Below are positions 39,218 through 47,964 of a stretch of 64,000 nt of DNA, piece after piece. A program made the position numbers and the translations under genes. The stretch comes from a virus: IMG/VR virus record IMGVR_UViG_3300044712_000499, positions 18,581 through 82,580 of that record. One strand, 5' to 3'. The notes under the pieces are model-generated. The model worked only from the letters and a program-made list of their open reading frames with translations. It had not been told where the DNA came from and made no database searches. Each line of letters opens with the position of its first letter. The stretch's first letter is position 1.

Positions 39218-40192
39218 ATGGTAGCACGAATATCCACACCGAGAAAGCCAAGTAAAAAATTGGCTAAGATACTTGCAGCGCAAAGCAAAGAGTTAGCAAC
39301 AGGTATTACAAGTGAACAACTGTCAGCAATGTTCTTTGATGCAACAGTACTTAAGTATCAACCAGAACCTCTTTATAGGTTAGACTCTAGCGGGCACAGA
39401 TATTACTATCGCTATGGAGAAGACGGTAATCCATTATTCTACACATCCGTTACTACTCTGATTAAGGCTACACTGCCTACAAGTCCTCATCTCATTAAAT
39501 GGCTGATAGACAAAGGTGGTGAGAGTGGTAAGGAAGAGGCTATGGAAAGGGCAAGTTACGGCACGTTCCTCCATATTCAATGCGGAGAACTACTGATGAC
39601 GGGCAAATACGACCTTGATAAACTACAAGAGAAACTTGCACTGTTCTTGATTGGAGAGAAGGTGCCGTCAAGAGATGAATGGATAGACGAACTTAAAAAG
39701 GATGTTCTTGCCTTTGCTCAGTTTATCATAGACAGGAATGTTAAACCCATAGCAGTAGAGATTGTTCTTTATCATCCAATGGATATGTACGCAGGGGCGA
39801 TTGACTTAGTTTGTGAGATTGATTGGAACAAGAAAAGAGTACCTTGCATTATTGATATAAAGTCAGGACGTAAGGGGTTCTATGAGAGTTCAGAGATACA
39901 ACTTGGTGCTTATCGGGATATGTGGAATTTACATTTTCAAGACTATCCTATTTACAACATTTTTAATTGGAGTCCCAAAGCATGGGCTAAGTCCCCCACC
40001 TACAATTTGAAAGACCAATCGGATAGCAAGAACCTCGCAAAGTTACCGTACCTAGTGAGTCTAAGTAAGATTGAAGCCGACAAAAGACTCGATAGCGTAA
40101 CTATCACTAAAGGAAGGATAGACCTCGCTAAAGGACTTAGTGACAATATTGAAGAAGTATCATACACCGAACTAATAAAGAGAAACAAATGA
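39218..40192 (+). CDS. PD-(D/E)XK nuclease (RecB/Cas4-like)
   Basis: 324 aa. H119 (FLHIQCGEL), D196 (GAIDLVCEI), D213-x-K215 (CIIDIKSGR) and QLGAYRDMW form the nuclease core of the RecB/Cas4 family. Likely an exonuclease for recombination or DNA degradation. It follows the helicase and ends 4 nt inside the next gene. Confidence 0.82.
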   Translation: MVARISTPRKPSKKLAKILAAQSKELATGITSEQLSAMFFDATVLKYQPEPLYRLDSSGHRYYYRYGEDGNPLFYTSVTTLIKATLPTSPHLIKWLIDKGGESGKEEAMERASYGTFLHIQCGELLMTGKYDLDKLQEKLALFLIGEKVPSRDEWIDELKKDVLAFAQFIIDRNVKPIAVEIVLYHPMDMYAGAIDLVCEIDWNKKRVPCIIDIKSGRKGFYESSEIQLGAYRDMWNLHFQDYPIYNIFNWSPKAWAKSPTYNLKDQSDSKNLAKLPYLVSLSKIEADKRLDSVTITKGRIDLAKGLSDNIEEVSYTELIKRNK

Positions 40193-40506
40193 AACCACTA
40201 GAGCAAACCTTTACTAAAAACGGTATAGACTACGATACTGTAAGAAGAACAGAGAGAGTAGTACTTCTTAGATTATTCCTTGATGGTACTTTGGTGGGCT
40301 ATGAGGTATCCCGTATATATCAGAATCCTGAGAGAACTATGGCGGGTCATGTCATCCAACCCACAGAGAGTATATCCGGCAATGAGCAGTTCGGTGGTGA
40401 CGGCAGTAAAGCCTTCTTCCCTGACCATTTCAGTAGGGCAGAGGACTATTTCTTAGAACTCAATGCTGAGTTAGATGTAAAAGAGGCTGAGAAGGCTGAA
40501 ATTTAG
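40189..40506 (+). CDS. Conserved phage protein, 105 aa
   Basis: Alpha/beta protein (VVLLRLFLDGTLVGYEVSRI, YQNPERTMAGHVI) with an acidic C-terminal helix. I recall homologues in phages of Bacteroidetes; function unknown. Confidence 0.55.
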   Translation: MKPLEQTFTKNGIDYDTVRRTERVVLLRLFLDGTLVGYEVSRIYQNPERTMAGHVIQPTESISGNEQFGGDGSKAFFPDHFSRAEDYFLELNAELDVKEAEKAEI

Positions 40507-40593
40507 TTAGCAGAATGGTAAATTAGCCACGATCTCTGCTTAAACGATAGTAGATACCGCTTTGTATAATAAGGGCTTAAAAACGCAATTTCA
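40507..40593 (+). other. Short gap with a hairpin
   Basis: AGCAGA (40509-40514) / TCTGCT (40535-40540) with an inner TGG/CCA. No gene, promoter box or tRNA signature was found here. Confidence 0.4.
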
Positions 40594-41166
40594 ATGAATA
40601 GCCTGCAAACAGACGACAACGACTTCAAGTTCTACATCTCGCTAGACGATGCGAAGGCTGATGGGTGGAGTCCTGTTCCTGTAAGAAATCTCTTGCAGTT
40701 CTTTACTATGGAGAGTCGCAAGACAACCATGACCAAAGAGAACCTAGTCCCCCTGCATGATCAGCCATACGTAGTCCTTGGAACCGACCAAAGATATTAC
40801 CTTAAGACATACCGTAATTACAATGTAGATACACTATACTTTTACTTCCAAGACAAGATAAGCCCTGTAGACGAGGCTATAGAGCAACTAAGAAGCTACG
40901 TTTTGGATGAGAAAGTGTGGATTCTGTTCGACAAGACACAGGTGGACGACATGAAGAAGATGCTCGAAAGAGTATTCAAGAGTAAGATTTCAGGAGAGGG
41001 CACGCTAACGTATAAATCGTTTATAGACATACTAGATTTAGAGATAAGACTTCAGGACTATAGGCGGATTGGAAGTAACCTCCCAGGAAGTAGAACGGTG
41101 GTCAACCAATTTGATTTGGCTATCGCCGACCAATGGAGAAAAGTTTACGAGAAAAACATTAAGTGA
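40594..41166 (+). CDS. Hypothetical protein, 190 aa
   Basis: Charged alpha/beta protein with no motif recognised. Overlaps the next gene by 1 nt. Confidence 0.55.
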   Translation: MNSLQTDDNDFKFYISLDDAKADGWSPVPVRNLLQFFTMESRKTTMTKENLVPLHDQPYVVLGTDQRYYLKTYRNYNVDTLYFYFQDKISPVDEAIEQLRSYVLDEKVWILFDKTQVDDMKKMLERVFKSKISGEGTLTYKSFIDILDLEIRLQDYRRIGSNLPGSRTVVNQFDLAIADQWRKVYEKNIK

Positions 41167-41414
41167 TGGACTGCGACACCATAGTAAACATACGCATAGT
41201 AGTCAGATGGTTTCTTGTGGCTTTGTCTGTTAGCTCTATTACTTTTATATTCTACTATCTTTCCTGCTGTTTTAGTAAGAAGAAGTGGTGTAGGATAGCT
41301 TTGGTGGGCATACTACTAGCAATCTCTGTTACGGTGTATGTGATGACGCATAGACCCGCTAAAGTTGTACAAATGAGAGAAGATGTACTTTATATAAAAC
41401 CAAGCGATGAGTAA
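41166..41414 (+). CDS. Small membrane protein, 82 aa
   Basis: ATG 41166 overlaps the previous stop. Two hydrophobic segments (VVRWFLVALSVSSITFIFYY; RIALVGILLAISVTVYVM) with a Lys/Cys loop between. Contains a decamer (41355-41364, RPAK) and a variant (41299-41308). Confidence 0.5.
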   Translation: MDCDTIVNIRIVVRWFLVALSVSSITFIFYYLSCCFSKKKWCRIALVGILLAISVTVYVMTHRPAKVVQMREDVLYIKPSDE

Positions 41415-41706
41415 GTTCTTACGTAGTCTAACCGATGGTTCATTGCGTTGCCGTTACTGCGGAGATAAGGTATGTAACTGTATGGAGGATGGTATCACAA
41501 CAGTTAATTTTATTGCTATTTGGAAATATGGGGATAAGGGTACTTCCATGTGCGTCCAGTTAGCAAAGCAAAAACTCCCTAATGGTAAGAAAATACCTAG
41601 CGGTCATAAGCTATGGATACCACTAAGTGTCATTCATGGATGCGATGACAATCTTAAAAAGATGGGTATAGATAATAGTTATCTGAATAAACTCAGATTT
41701 GATTAG
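41407..41706 (+). CDS. Hypothetical protein with CRYCGDKVCNC motif, 99 aa
   Basis: N-terminal Cys cluster (LRCRYCGDKVCNCMED) likely binds zinc; globular C-terminus. Unknown function. Confidence 0.55.
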   Translation: MSKFLRSLTDGSLRCRYCGDKVCNCMEDGITTVNFIAIWKYGDKGTSMCVQLAKQKLPNGKKIPSGHKLWIPLSVIHGCDDNLKKMGIDNSYLNKLRFD

Positions 41707-41729
41707 TATAAATTTAAAACATTAAAAAC

Positions 41730-41963
41730 ATGGTAAGAGCTAAGTTTTTTGTAATGAGCAACACTCCTAATGGAATGACGGATGATAACTACAGGGGAAA
41801 TGCTATTAATTTAAATGCCGTCTATTCTGGTAGTCCTGAAAATGAGGCATTCTTTAAAATGACTCCTGGTGGAACCATACAACTCGTAACAGTTAATCCT
41901 AATGCGGCAGAACAATTTGAAGTAGGAAAAGAGTATTACGTTGATTTCACCAAGACTGAGTGA
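41730..41963 (+). CDS. Hypothetical protein, 77 aa
   Basis: Beta-rich small protein (FFKMTPGGTIQLVTVNPNAA, QFEVGKEYYVDF), possibly a virion or accessory protein, from a pattern seen in phages. No firm family. Confidence 0.55.
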   Translation: MVRAKFFVMSNTPNGMTDDNYRGNAINLNAVYSGSPENEAFFKMTPGGTIQLVTVNPNAAEQFEVGKEYYVDFTKTE

Positions 41964-41990
41964 TACTAAAGCGATTTAACGAAAATTGAT

Positions 41991-41998
41991 TACCTTTG
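41991..41998 (+). promoter_or_regulatory. Promoter -7 box
   Basis: TACCTTTG, 20 nt before the ATG at 42018; no convincing TTTG at -33. Confidence 0.4.
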
Positions 41999-42017
41999 CA
42001 TCTGTTATTGATAGGTA

Positions 42018-42236
42018 ATGCGAAGGACTCAAAAACAAATTAGACTTAATGCCCCGCTAAAGGGATACTGTAATAATCCAATTCGCATTGCCTATTCAGT
42101 AGCCCAAGGCGGGGTTTCTTATAACTTATTCTTCCCCATTGCTGATTATATCGAGCAGAAACAAAGCAAAGTACAGTTTGTAGTATTGAATGAGATAAGT
42201 AAATCTGTGCAACGTCCGTGCGACCTGACGACATAG
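42018..42236 (+). CDS. Hypothetical protein, 72 aa
   Basis: Basic N-terminus (RRTQKQIRLNAPLKGY) and beta-rich middle; unknown. A decamer lies at 42053-42062 (APLKG). Confidence 0.5.
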   Translation: MRRTQKQIRLNAPLKGYCNNPIRIAYSVAQGGVSYNLFFPIADYIEQKQSKVQFVVLNEISKSVQRPCDLTT

Positions 42237-42237
42237 T

Positions 42238-42360
42238 GGGTTATGTCCTGTAAAGGATAATTCAACATTCAACCATTGAACCTAATGGGTGGTACTAACA
42301 AGCTGAGTGCAAAAAGAGGCAACCAAGGGAAGATAACCCTATAGAGGTCGCCTTGCACTT
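42238..42360 (+). other. Hairpin-rich intergenic element
   Basis: Hairpin GACATA/TATGTC near the stop of the previous gene, then a long imperfect stem: AGTGCAA (42307-42313), GGC and ACC pair with GGT, GCC and TTGCACT (42353-42359), with AAGGG/CCCT at the tip. No T-run follows. It separates the early genes from the virion genes and abuts a promoter. Confidence 0.45.
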
Positions 42361-42382
42361 TACTGAACTTTGACTATCTTTG
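42352..42382 (+). promoter_or_regulatory. Promoter of the virion gene cluster
   Basis: CTTG (42352-42355), 19-nt spacer, TATCTTTG (42375-42382), only 15 nt before the ATG at 42398. The -33 box lies in the 3' arm of the preceding hairpin. Confidence 0.6.
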
Positions 42383-42397
42383 TGGAAATGATTCTTG

Positions 42398-43033
42398 ATG
42401 CTTGAACTCATAAATAAAACAGGAAGTAATTCAAAGTTAGGTTATGCCGTAGTCCTTTCGCCTGACGACAACCAATCCTTTATCTATGCGCCACTAGGCA
42501 GTACTCGTGTTCTAGGAATAGTTACCCAATCAGTCGGGTACAGGCAGAAGTGCAAGATAGCCACCCAAGGAGAGAAAGCCCAAGTCTATATATCAGCAAA
42601 CGCCGTAAAGGATAATATAATACGTCTATCTAAATCTACAGATAGGATTAGCTTTGGTGCGTCCACAGTAGCTAAGACAGCCGATGAACCATATCTAAGA
42701 ATAGGTACTGCTCTTAACTCAGGTAGAGGACTAATAGAGTGTATACTCGAATTAGTTTATGTAGGCTCTAGCGGGACTAACACTCTAGGGGAAGAGTTTG
42801 AAACGGTAAGTAAAAACCTCAAGAGCTATCCTTATGACTTAACCTATGGAGTAGATGGTATAGATACAATAGTTTATGACCTTGGCGGGGGGCTAAGCAT
42901 AACCAAGACCTTCAACTACACACTTAGTGTTTTAACGAGCATAGTCCTATCAGGGGACACGCCATCGGGCATAGACCTTACCAAGACTCTTATCTATACT
43001 GGTGCAGACCTGACAAGCGTTACTTATTCGTAA
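42398..43033 (+). CDS. Putative virion structural protein (DUF2190-like)
   Basis: 211 aa from ATG 42398. The N-terminal half (SKLGYAVVLSPDDNQSFIYA, CKIATQGEKAQVYISANAVK) is like small beta-barrel capsid-decoration proteins; the C-terminal half has beta-strand-rich repeats (SITKTFNYTLSVLTSIVLSG). First gene of the plus-strand virion cluster. Confidence 0.5.
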   Translation: MLELINKTGSNSKLGYAVVLSPDDNQSFIYAPLGSTRVLGIVTQSVGYRQKCKIATQGEKAQVYISANAVKDNIIRLSKSTDRISFGASTVAKTADEPYLRIGTALNSGRGLIECILELVYVGSSGTNTLGEEFETVSKNLKSYPYDLTYGVDGIDTIVYDLGGGLSITKTFNYTLSVLTSIVLSGDTPSGIDLTKTLIYTGADLTSVTYS

Positions 43034-43056
43034 AATCCACTCTTATTTTTTATGGC

Positions 43057-43064
43057 TATCTTTG
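43057..43064 (+). promoter_or_regulatory. Promoter -7 box
   Basis: TATCTTTG 26 nt before the ATG at 43090; weak or absent -33. Confidence 0.4.
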
Positions 43065-43089
43065 CGTTGAATATTAAAACGTAAAAGAT

Positions 43090-43524
43090 ATGCCTAAGAG
43101 TACTCCCACCTGTACAAGTATTTTAAACCTGATGTACTGTGCAGTTACGTGGTCTAATGTTGCAGTTAACGCTACTGCTGGCCCATTGACAAATGTTGAA
43201 TTAGCTCTCCATACAGCCACCTTGACACCGGCAACCGACAGTCAGGAAGAGAATGAGACTGCCTATAGTAATAAAGCTAGGGTAGCCGTGGCTAGATCAG
43301 CCGTTGGATGGACTGTAGCTTCAGGAACAGCCGAAAATGCTGCCCTTGCTGCCTTTCCTAAGTGCGGTGTTACTGGCTCTACTGTGACCTATCTTTCAAC
43401 AGGTACAGACCATACAGGCGCAGGACACGTATGGCACTATGGAGAGATGAATAGTCCTCTTGCAGTAGCCCTCAACATTACACCTCAATTTCCTGCCGGA
43501 AACATAGTAATTCAGGAAACCTAG
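43090..43524 (+). CDS. Phage structural (tail-associated) protein
   Basis: 144 aa. The pattern ILNLMYCAVTWSNVAVNATA, GPLTNVELALHTATLTPAT, ARVAVARSAVGWTVASGTAE and VTYLSTGTDHTGAGHVWHYG matches, from memory, a common phage virion family. Beta-rich, Ala/Thr-rich, no signal peptide. Confidence 0.65.
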   Translation: MPKSTPTCTSILNLMYCAVTWSNVAVNATAGPLTNVELALHTATLTPATDSQEENETAYSNKARVAVARSAVGWTVASGTAENAALAAFPKCGVTGSTVTYLSTGTDHTGAGHVWHYGEMNSPLAVALNITPQFPAGNIVIQET

Positions 43525-43794
43525 ATGGACGCAAGAACACCAAGAGAAAAACTTCTATGGAACCTCATAGGTGAGCCTCTTTACTATTGTAAGGAGTGTC
43601 TGAAATATGTGAGTGTTACTACTAAGGATGGTGTTGTGACTGTAAAGAGACATTGTGAGCATGATGATGCTGAGATAATAGCACCAAGGAAAGCATCTCT
43701 TTCAGGTAAGGGCTTTGCGGGGTTAAGACTAGCGACCAAAGTAAAGGTTAGATATCAACAGATAGCTTCAAAGATTACAGGTAGGAACGTATGA
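43525..43794 (+). CDS. Small Cys-containing protein in virion cluster, 89 aa
   Basis: YYCKECLKYVS and RHCEHDD suggest a zinc site; basic C-terminus. It starts directly after the previous stop and overlaps the next gene by 4 nt, so it is a member of the virion operon. Confidence 0.55.
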   Translation: MDARTPREKLLWNLIGEPLYYCKECLKYVSVTTKDGVVTVKRHCEHDDAEIIAPRKASLSGKGFAGLRLATKVKVRYQQIASKITGRNV

Positions 43795-44636
43795 TTAAGA
43801 CAGTATCAGACATAGCAGACGCATACGCAGCGGGAAGGGTTCACCTACAGCCTTTCATTAAGGTATGGCCTTCTGGCTTTGCTACGGCTAATGCTTGGTG
43901 GGACTGCACTATGGCTGGTAACTTTCCAAAGGCTTCTTACTATGCAGGGGATGACCTTAAATTCACTCCCTATCCTACGGGTAATCATCTGTCTTTCTTC
44001 CATGGTGGTAATGTATCTCCCAAGCAAAAGATTCTAAGAACGGTTGATCTTTATGGAAACAACGCTACTCTTACACCTTCAAGATATATACTCTGTGATT
44101 ACTTAGGCTTTGCAAGTGGTATATCATGGGAAACCAACGACCTGCAAGAGATTGATAATGCCTATACTCTTCCAAGATATGCAGATGGTAAGGGCGTAAG
44201 AGCCTTTATCGTTCAACTCTTTGGTAATAACGCTAACTCAGTTTATACTGTAAATTATCGCAACTGTGCAGATCAGGACGTTACATCTCAGGTTCAGACA
44301 GGAAATGCTTTAAGTACGGGTGCTTTACAACATGCTAGAACATCTGCTAATTACAACCCCTTTATTGATATGAACGCAGGTGATTGTGGTATTAAAAGAG
44401 TTAATAGCATTAGTGTTTCTTCAGTGGGAGCAGGTATAGCCGTTCTAGTACTCGTTAAGCCTATAGCAGAAATAATATTCAGAGATTTGCAGTGCCCGAC
44501 AGAGGTTGACTATCTTACACAGAAATACGAGACACCTATAATATATGATGGTGCTTGCTTAAACTTCTTAATGACAAGCGTTGGCTCTCCGGCAACATGT
44601 ATAACAGAAGGATATATGGAATTTATATGGACTTAA
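43791..44636 (+). CDS. Virion structural protein, paralogue A
   Basis: 281 aa, beta-rich. It shares with the next gene an ordered set of motifs: FFHGGNVSPKQKILRTVDLY / IYHGGNTPSGQTKHLINIGA, LPRYADGKGVRAFIV / NRYADGAGLRAYVV, the LQHARTSANYNPFIDMNAGD / LHSGIAANNYGFFLPLAAGD segment, AVLVLVKPIAEI / AAIVLVKPICAI and YDGACLNFL / YDHAALNFL. It is likely a major shell, decoration or tail-tube component. Confidence 0.65.
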   Translation: MIKTVSDIADAYAAGRVHLQPFIKVWPSGFATANAWWDCTMAGNFPKASYYAGDDLKFTPYPTGNHLSFFHGGNVSPKQKILRTVDLYGNNATLTPSRYILCDYLGFASGISWETNDLQEIDNAYTLPRYADGKGVRAFIVQLFGNNANSVYTVNYRNCADQDVTSQVQTGNALSTGALQHARTSANYNPFIDMNAGDCGIKRVNSISVSSVGAGIAVLVLVKPIAEIIFRDLQCPTEVDYLTQKYETPIIYDGACLNFLMTSVGSPATCITEGYMEFIWT

Positions 44637-44648
44637 TAATTTAAAGAT

Positions 44649-45794
44649 ATGGGGTTTTCGAGTGTTGACGATTTCGTCAGTGAAGCCACAACGGGTGGTA
44701 AAATATGGCATCAGGACTTTGTAAAGACAAGTGCCGTGTCAGTAGCTCATGTAGCGGGTAACTGTTACGATTGGGCGGTACATGCAGGTTCTCCTGTAGC
44801 TAACCTTTATACAGGGGTTACTAAGGTAGCAGCAACTCCAACAGATATTGGAATAGGTGGTGGTATCTATCATGGGGGTAACACACCTTCGGGACAGACC
44901 AAGCATCTTATTAATATAGGAGCTTACTCAGCAGTAGCAACAGCAGTACCAAGCGTACTTCAGCTTTGTGATTCGGTGATGTATTACCCGACACTGGACT
45001 GCAAGAGTACAAGTGCTAACGACATGATAAACAGTAATACTTTTACGGCAGATAGTAACTCTGGTTTGCGTTTAGCATACACGAATGATTTTGCAAGTTA
45101 TACTACTGTTAAGTTTACTGGGGCTGATCTCCCAACGGGATTAAATACAACCGATATATTTTATCTTGTAAGGGTTGATTCTACCCACGCAAGAGTAGCA
45201 ACAACTCTCGCTAATGCTATTGCTGGTACTGTCATTACTTATACGAATGCAGGATCAGGAACACTAACTATGACAGTAACTCCTAATAGATATGCTGATG
45301 GTGCAGGACTAAGAGCTTATGTAGTTCTTACTGTTCAGTCAGGTAACGGTGCTACCACTCCTGTTATGACAATGACATATTATAATCAGGACGGTAATGA
45401 GAAGACAATGGGTGCTACCGTTAACTTCACCACAGGAGGTACAAACATCCCGCAGTTAGGCAAGATACTTCACTCAGGTATCGCAGCTAACAACTACGGG
45501 TTCTTCCTTCCTCTTGCAGCAGGTGATTCGGGAATAAGGGGAATAAAGACAGCTACCTTTACCACGGCTTACACAACTGCAACAACTCTTACAGCAGCTA
45601 TTGTTCTGGTTAAGCCAATATGTGCCATACCGATAGTAGCAGCCTCGGTAGCCGCAGAGAGAAACCTAATGTCACAGTTACCTAGTTTACCAAGGATATA
45701 TGATCACGCAGCACTTAACTTCTTACAGTTTACAGGAGGCGCAACAGCAACCGCCACAGCCATCAATGGATATATAGAAACAGCATGGGGTTAA
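44649..45794 (+). CDS. Virion structural protein, paralogue B
   Basis: 381 aa, homologous by eye to the 281-aa neighbour but with an extra about 75-residue insert (roughly residues 125-215, DSNSGLRLAYTNDFASY to TNAGSGTLTMTV) that looks like a small beta domain of the kind used on virion surfaces. Ala/Thr-rich. The pair is probably a duplication followed by domain gain. Confidence 0.65.
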   Translation: MGFSSVDDFVSEATTGGKIWHQDFVKTSAVSVAHVAGNCYDWAVHAGSPVANLYTGVTKVAATPTDIGIGGGIYHGGNTPSGQTKHLINIGAYSAVATAVPSVLQLCDSVMYYPTLDCKSTSANDMINSNTFTADSNSGLRLAYTNDFASYTTVKFTGADLPTGLNTTDIFYLVRVDSTHARVATTLANAIAGTVITYTNAGSGTLTMTVTPNRYADGAGLRAYVVLTVQSGNGATTPVMTMTYYNQDGNEKTMGATVNFTTGGTNIPQLGKILHSGIAANNYGFFLPLAAGDSGIRGIKTATFTTAYTTATTLTAAIVLVKPICAIPIVAASVAAERNLMSQLPSLPRIYDHAALNFLQFTGGATATATAINGYIETAWG

Positions 45795-45796
45795 TA

Positions 45797-46570
45797 ATGA
45801 ATGTATATAGGGATTCTGTCATACCGTTCACTCAGTTCGGTGGAACCTCTATGTCTTCTGAGTTCCCTAACTTCAATGGTGAGGAGAATTGGATAACTCT
45901 CTTTGCGGGGGAAGGTGGATTCACTCATCAAACATCTATGCCTGATGGTTACTATCCTCCTACTACATGGAAACTACCTTTAACAGAGGGTAATCTTGTT
46001 GCCCGTAATAGAATAATTGGCACAGGAAGTCTTGCAGTAACAGGTCAGTTAGGCTATGAGTTAGCGGCAACACTTAACATGACTGGCTCCGGTGGTATTA
46101 CAACTGCACTAGGGGAATTGGTAGCTGACTTACTAGCGACTCTTACAGGAGAAGGAAGCCTTACAACTGATATAGAGGGTATCCTTGAAGGTATTGCCAC
46201 GCTATCAGGAATAGGGGATATAAACGCCACCATAGATGCTATTGCAGAGATGACAGTCCTGCTCGCAGGAGAAGGTACTATCATATCAGACTCAGAGGGA
46301 TTGGGAGATATGGAGGTAACTATTCGTTCTTATGGCTCTCTTACTCCCGAAGGTATCAGAGATGCAGTGTGGAGTGCAGCAGCGTCTTCGTTTAATGTCA
46401 CGGGAACAATGGGTCAGAAACTCAATAGTGCAGCATCAGGTGGTGTGGACTACGATGCTCTTGCAGAAGCCGTATGGGATGGAGAGACAAGTGGCAGAAC
46501 GGGTACTCAGGCCGGTAAAGTTCTCACCGATATCAAATCCAAGACAAATTTAATACCAGGATTATTCTAA
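45797..46570 (+). CDS. Putative fibre-like virion protein with repeats
   Basis: 257 aa from ATG 45797. N-terminal ENWITLFAGEGGFTHQTSMP and YYPPTTWKLPLTEGN, then repeats with the pattern L-x-G-x-G-x-L/I about every 23 residues (LNMTGSGGI, LTGEGSL, LSGIGDI, LAGEGTI), and a C-terminal ALAEAVWDGETSGRTGTQ end common in phage fibres. Coiled or beta-helical trimer likely. Confidence 0.6.
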   Translation: MNVYRDSVIPFTQFGGTSMSSEFPNFNGEENWITLFAGEGGFTHQTSMPDGYYPPTTWKLPLTEGNLVARNRIIGTGSLAVTGQLGYELAATLNMTGSGGITTALGELVADLLATLTGEGSLTTDIEGILEGIATLSGIGDINATIDAIAEMTVLLAGEGTIISDSEGLGDMEVTIRSYGSLTPEGIRDAVWSAAASSFNVTGTMGQKLNSAASGGVDYDALAEAVWDGETSGRTGTQAGKVLTDIKSKTNLIPGLF

Positions 46571-46640
46571 CTTAATACTTAAAGCAATGGGATGTAAGAA
46601 ACCACCTAAGAAAAAGTAATCTGAAATACGATTGCCCGCT

Positions 46641-46674
46641 AAAGAGAATATCTAAATAAGAGTTCTCTTTTTTG
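46641..46674 (+). terminator. Intrinsic terminator overlapping a decamer
   Basis: AAAGAGAA (46641-46648) / TTCTCTTT (46663-46670) followed by more T. The 5' arm begins with the last four bases of the decamer CCCGCTAAAG (46635-46644). Confidence 0.65.
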
Positions 46675-46678
46675 TTTG

Positions 46679-46686
46679 TATCTTTG
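46679..46686 (+). promoter_or_regulatory. Promoter -7 box
   Basis: TATCTTTG just after the terminator and 22 nt before the ATG at 46708; -33 not clear. Confidence 0.45.
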
Positions 46687-46707
46687 TACATCTTAAAAGA
46701 GTAAGTT

Positions 46708-47964
46708 ATGTCACCTGGAATAAGAATAGGTAGAACAAGTATAGGAAGTAAACAGGAGAGTTCGTACTGGACTCCCCTAAATATCGTTTCAAAGATATTA
46801 TTTTGGGGAAAGGTATCAGAGATTTCCGCAGGACAGATGCCAAATAAGGTTACTGGCGCAACTGATTTTCTCACAGTAGCCGGAAGCCCTTATACTTTTC
46901 AGACTCCGAATACTGCTGCATACAAGTCTGCCGATACTGATTATATTTGGTTCAAAACTGATGCTACACAGAGAACAACTACAACGGCTGAATTAATTGG
47001 CTATGACCTTCAAAGAACACCTGTAAAATACGGCGATGTAAGTCCGAATACCTTAACTGAAATAGTTATCTTAAAAGCAGGTGAATCATTAACAACATCA
47101 GAAGTTAATTCACTTCACGCCTATATGCACCTTTCAATGTTTTGGAGCGGGGTTGAAAATGATTATGGTTATCTTAAAGATAATCGTGTAGGTCAGCAGT
47201 TATGGACACCTGAATCAGTTTATGATGATGCAACAGTAGCTTTCTTAGCAAGGATAGGAACCGCAATGAGTGAACCACAAGAGGCCGCATTAGATACTCT
47301 AATTAAGGCAGCAAAAGAACATAGCTGGTGGGAGCCTTTCAAAGTTATTCGTTTATATCATTTGCATACAGAAGCTGATTCATTACTTAATGTCAAGGGA
47401 AATACAAATGCAGCAGCCAAGATTAGTACACCCGCATTTACAGCATACTCAGGATGGGTAAGTGATGGAGCTGCCAAAGGAATAGATGAAAATTACACCC
47501 CGTCAACAGAGGGAGATATGACACAAAACGATGCCTCTCTTATTGAGTATGTTTCAAATGTACCGGGAAGTGGGAGCAATAAGTTTTCGGGCGCAGATGA
47601 CGGTACACGATTTATTACACTTGGTAACTCTGCTGGGACAACGGGTCTTGGGCGAATGAATGAGGGGTCGGCCACATCTACAGCTATTGCATCTTATACG
47701 AGTGGATTATTAGGGATAATAAGAAGTGCTGCAACTACAAAAATGCTGCTCAATAATGCGAATAAAACAGATGACACGGATGCTTCAAATGGATTGCCTA
47801 CACGGAGTATCTCTACCGGGTGTTATAATAACAATGGGACATATCTCTATGGGTCGAGCGTAAAAGTATTTAAGGCAAGACTTATAGGAAAGGCAATAAG
47901 CCAAGCGACATTTAATTTAATAAAAACAGATTTAGAAACATTTTTTACTGCATTTACAGCATGA
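46708..47964 (+). CDS. Putative tail fibre / virion protein, 418 aa
   Basis: Ser/Thr/Asn-rich, beta-predicted protein without a clear enzymatic motif. The C-terminal half (IEYVSNVPGSGSNKFSGADD and the long NNANKTDDTDASNGLPTRSI stretch) resembles lectin-like or fibre regions. It is coupled (4-nt overlap) to a sialidase-repeat protein. Confidence 0.55.
   Translation: MSPGIRIGRTSIGSKQESSYWTPLNIVSKILFWGKVSEISAGQMPNKVTGATDFLTVAGSPYTFQTPNTAAYKSADTDYIWFKTDATQRTTTTAELIGYDLQRTPVKYGDVSPNTLTEIVILKAGESLTTSEVNSLHAYMHLSMFWSGVENDYGYLKDNRVGQQLWTPESVYDDATVAFLARIGTAMSEPQEAALDTLIKAAKEHSWWEPFKVIRLYHLHTEADSLLNVKGNTNAAAKISTPAFTAYSGWVSDGAAKGIDENYTPSTEGDMTQNDASLIEYVSNVPGSGSNKFSGADDGTRFITLGNSAGTTGLGRMNEGSATSTAIASYTSGLLGIIRSAATTKMLLNNANKTDDTDASNGLPTRSISTGCYNNNGTYLYGSSVKVFKARLIGKAISQATFNLIKTDLETFFTAFTA

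Noticed and set aside
40507-40593. Possible tRNA in the 87-nt gap
   Set aside because: A hairpin and GGTAAAT stretch are present, but there is no T-loop (GTTCRANNC) or acceptor pairing.
46587-46619. 10-residue frame MGCKKPPKKK
   Set aside because: Too short to support; sits just after a fibre-like gene and before a terminator. Noted only because the basic Cys start is odd.
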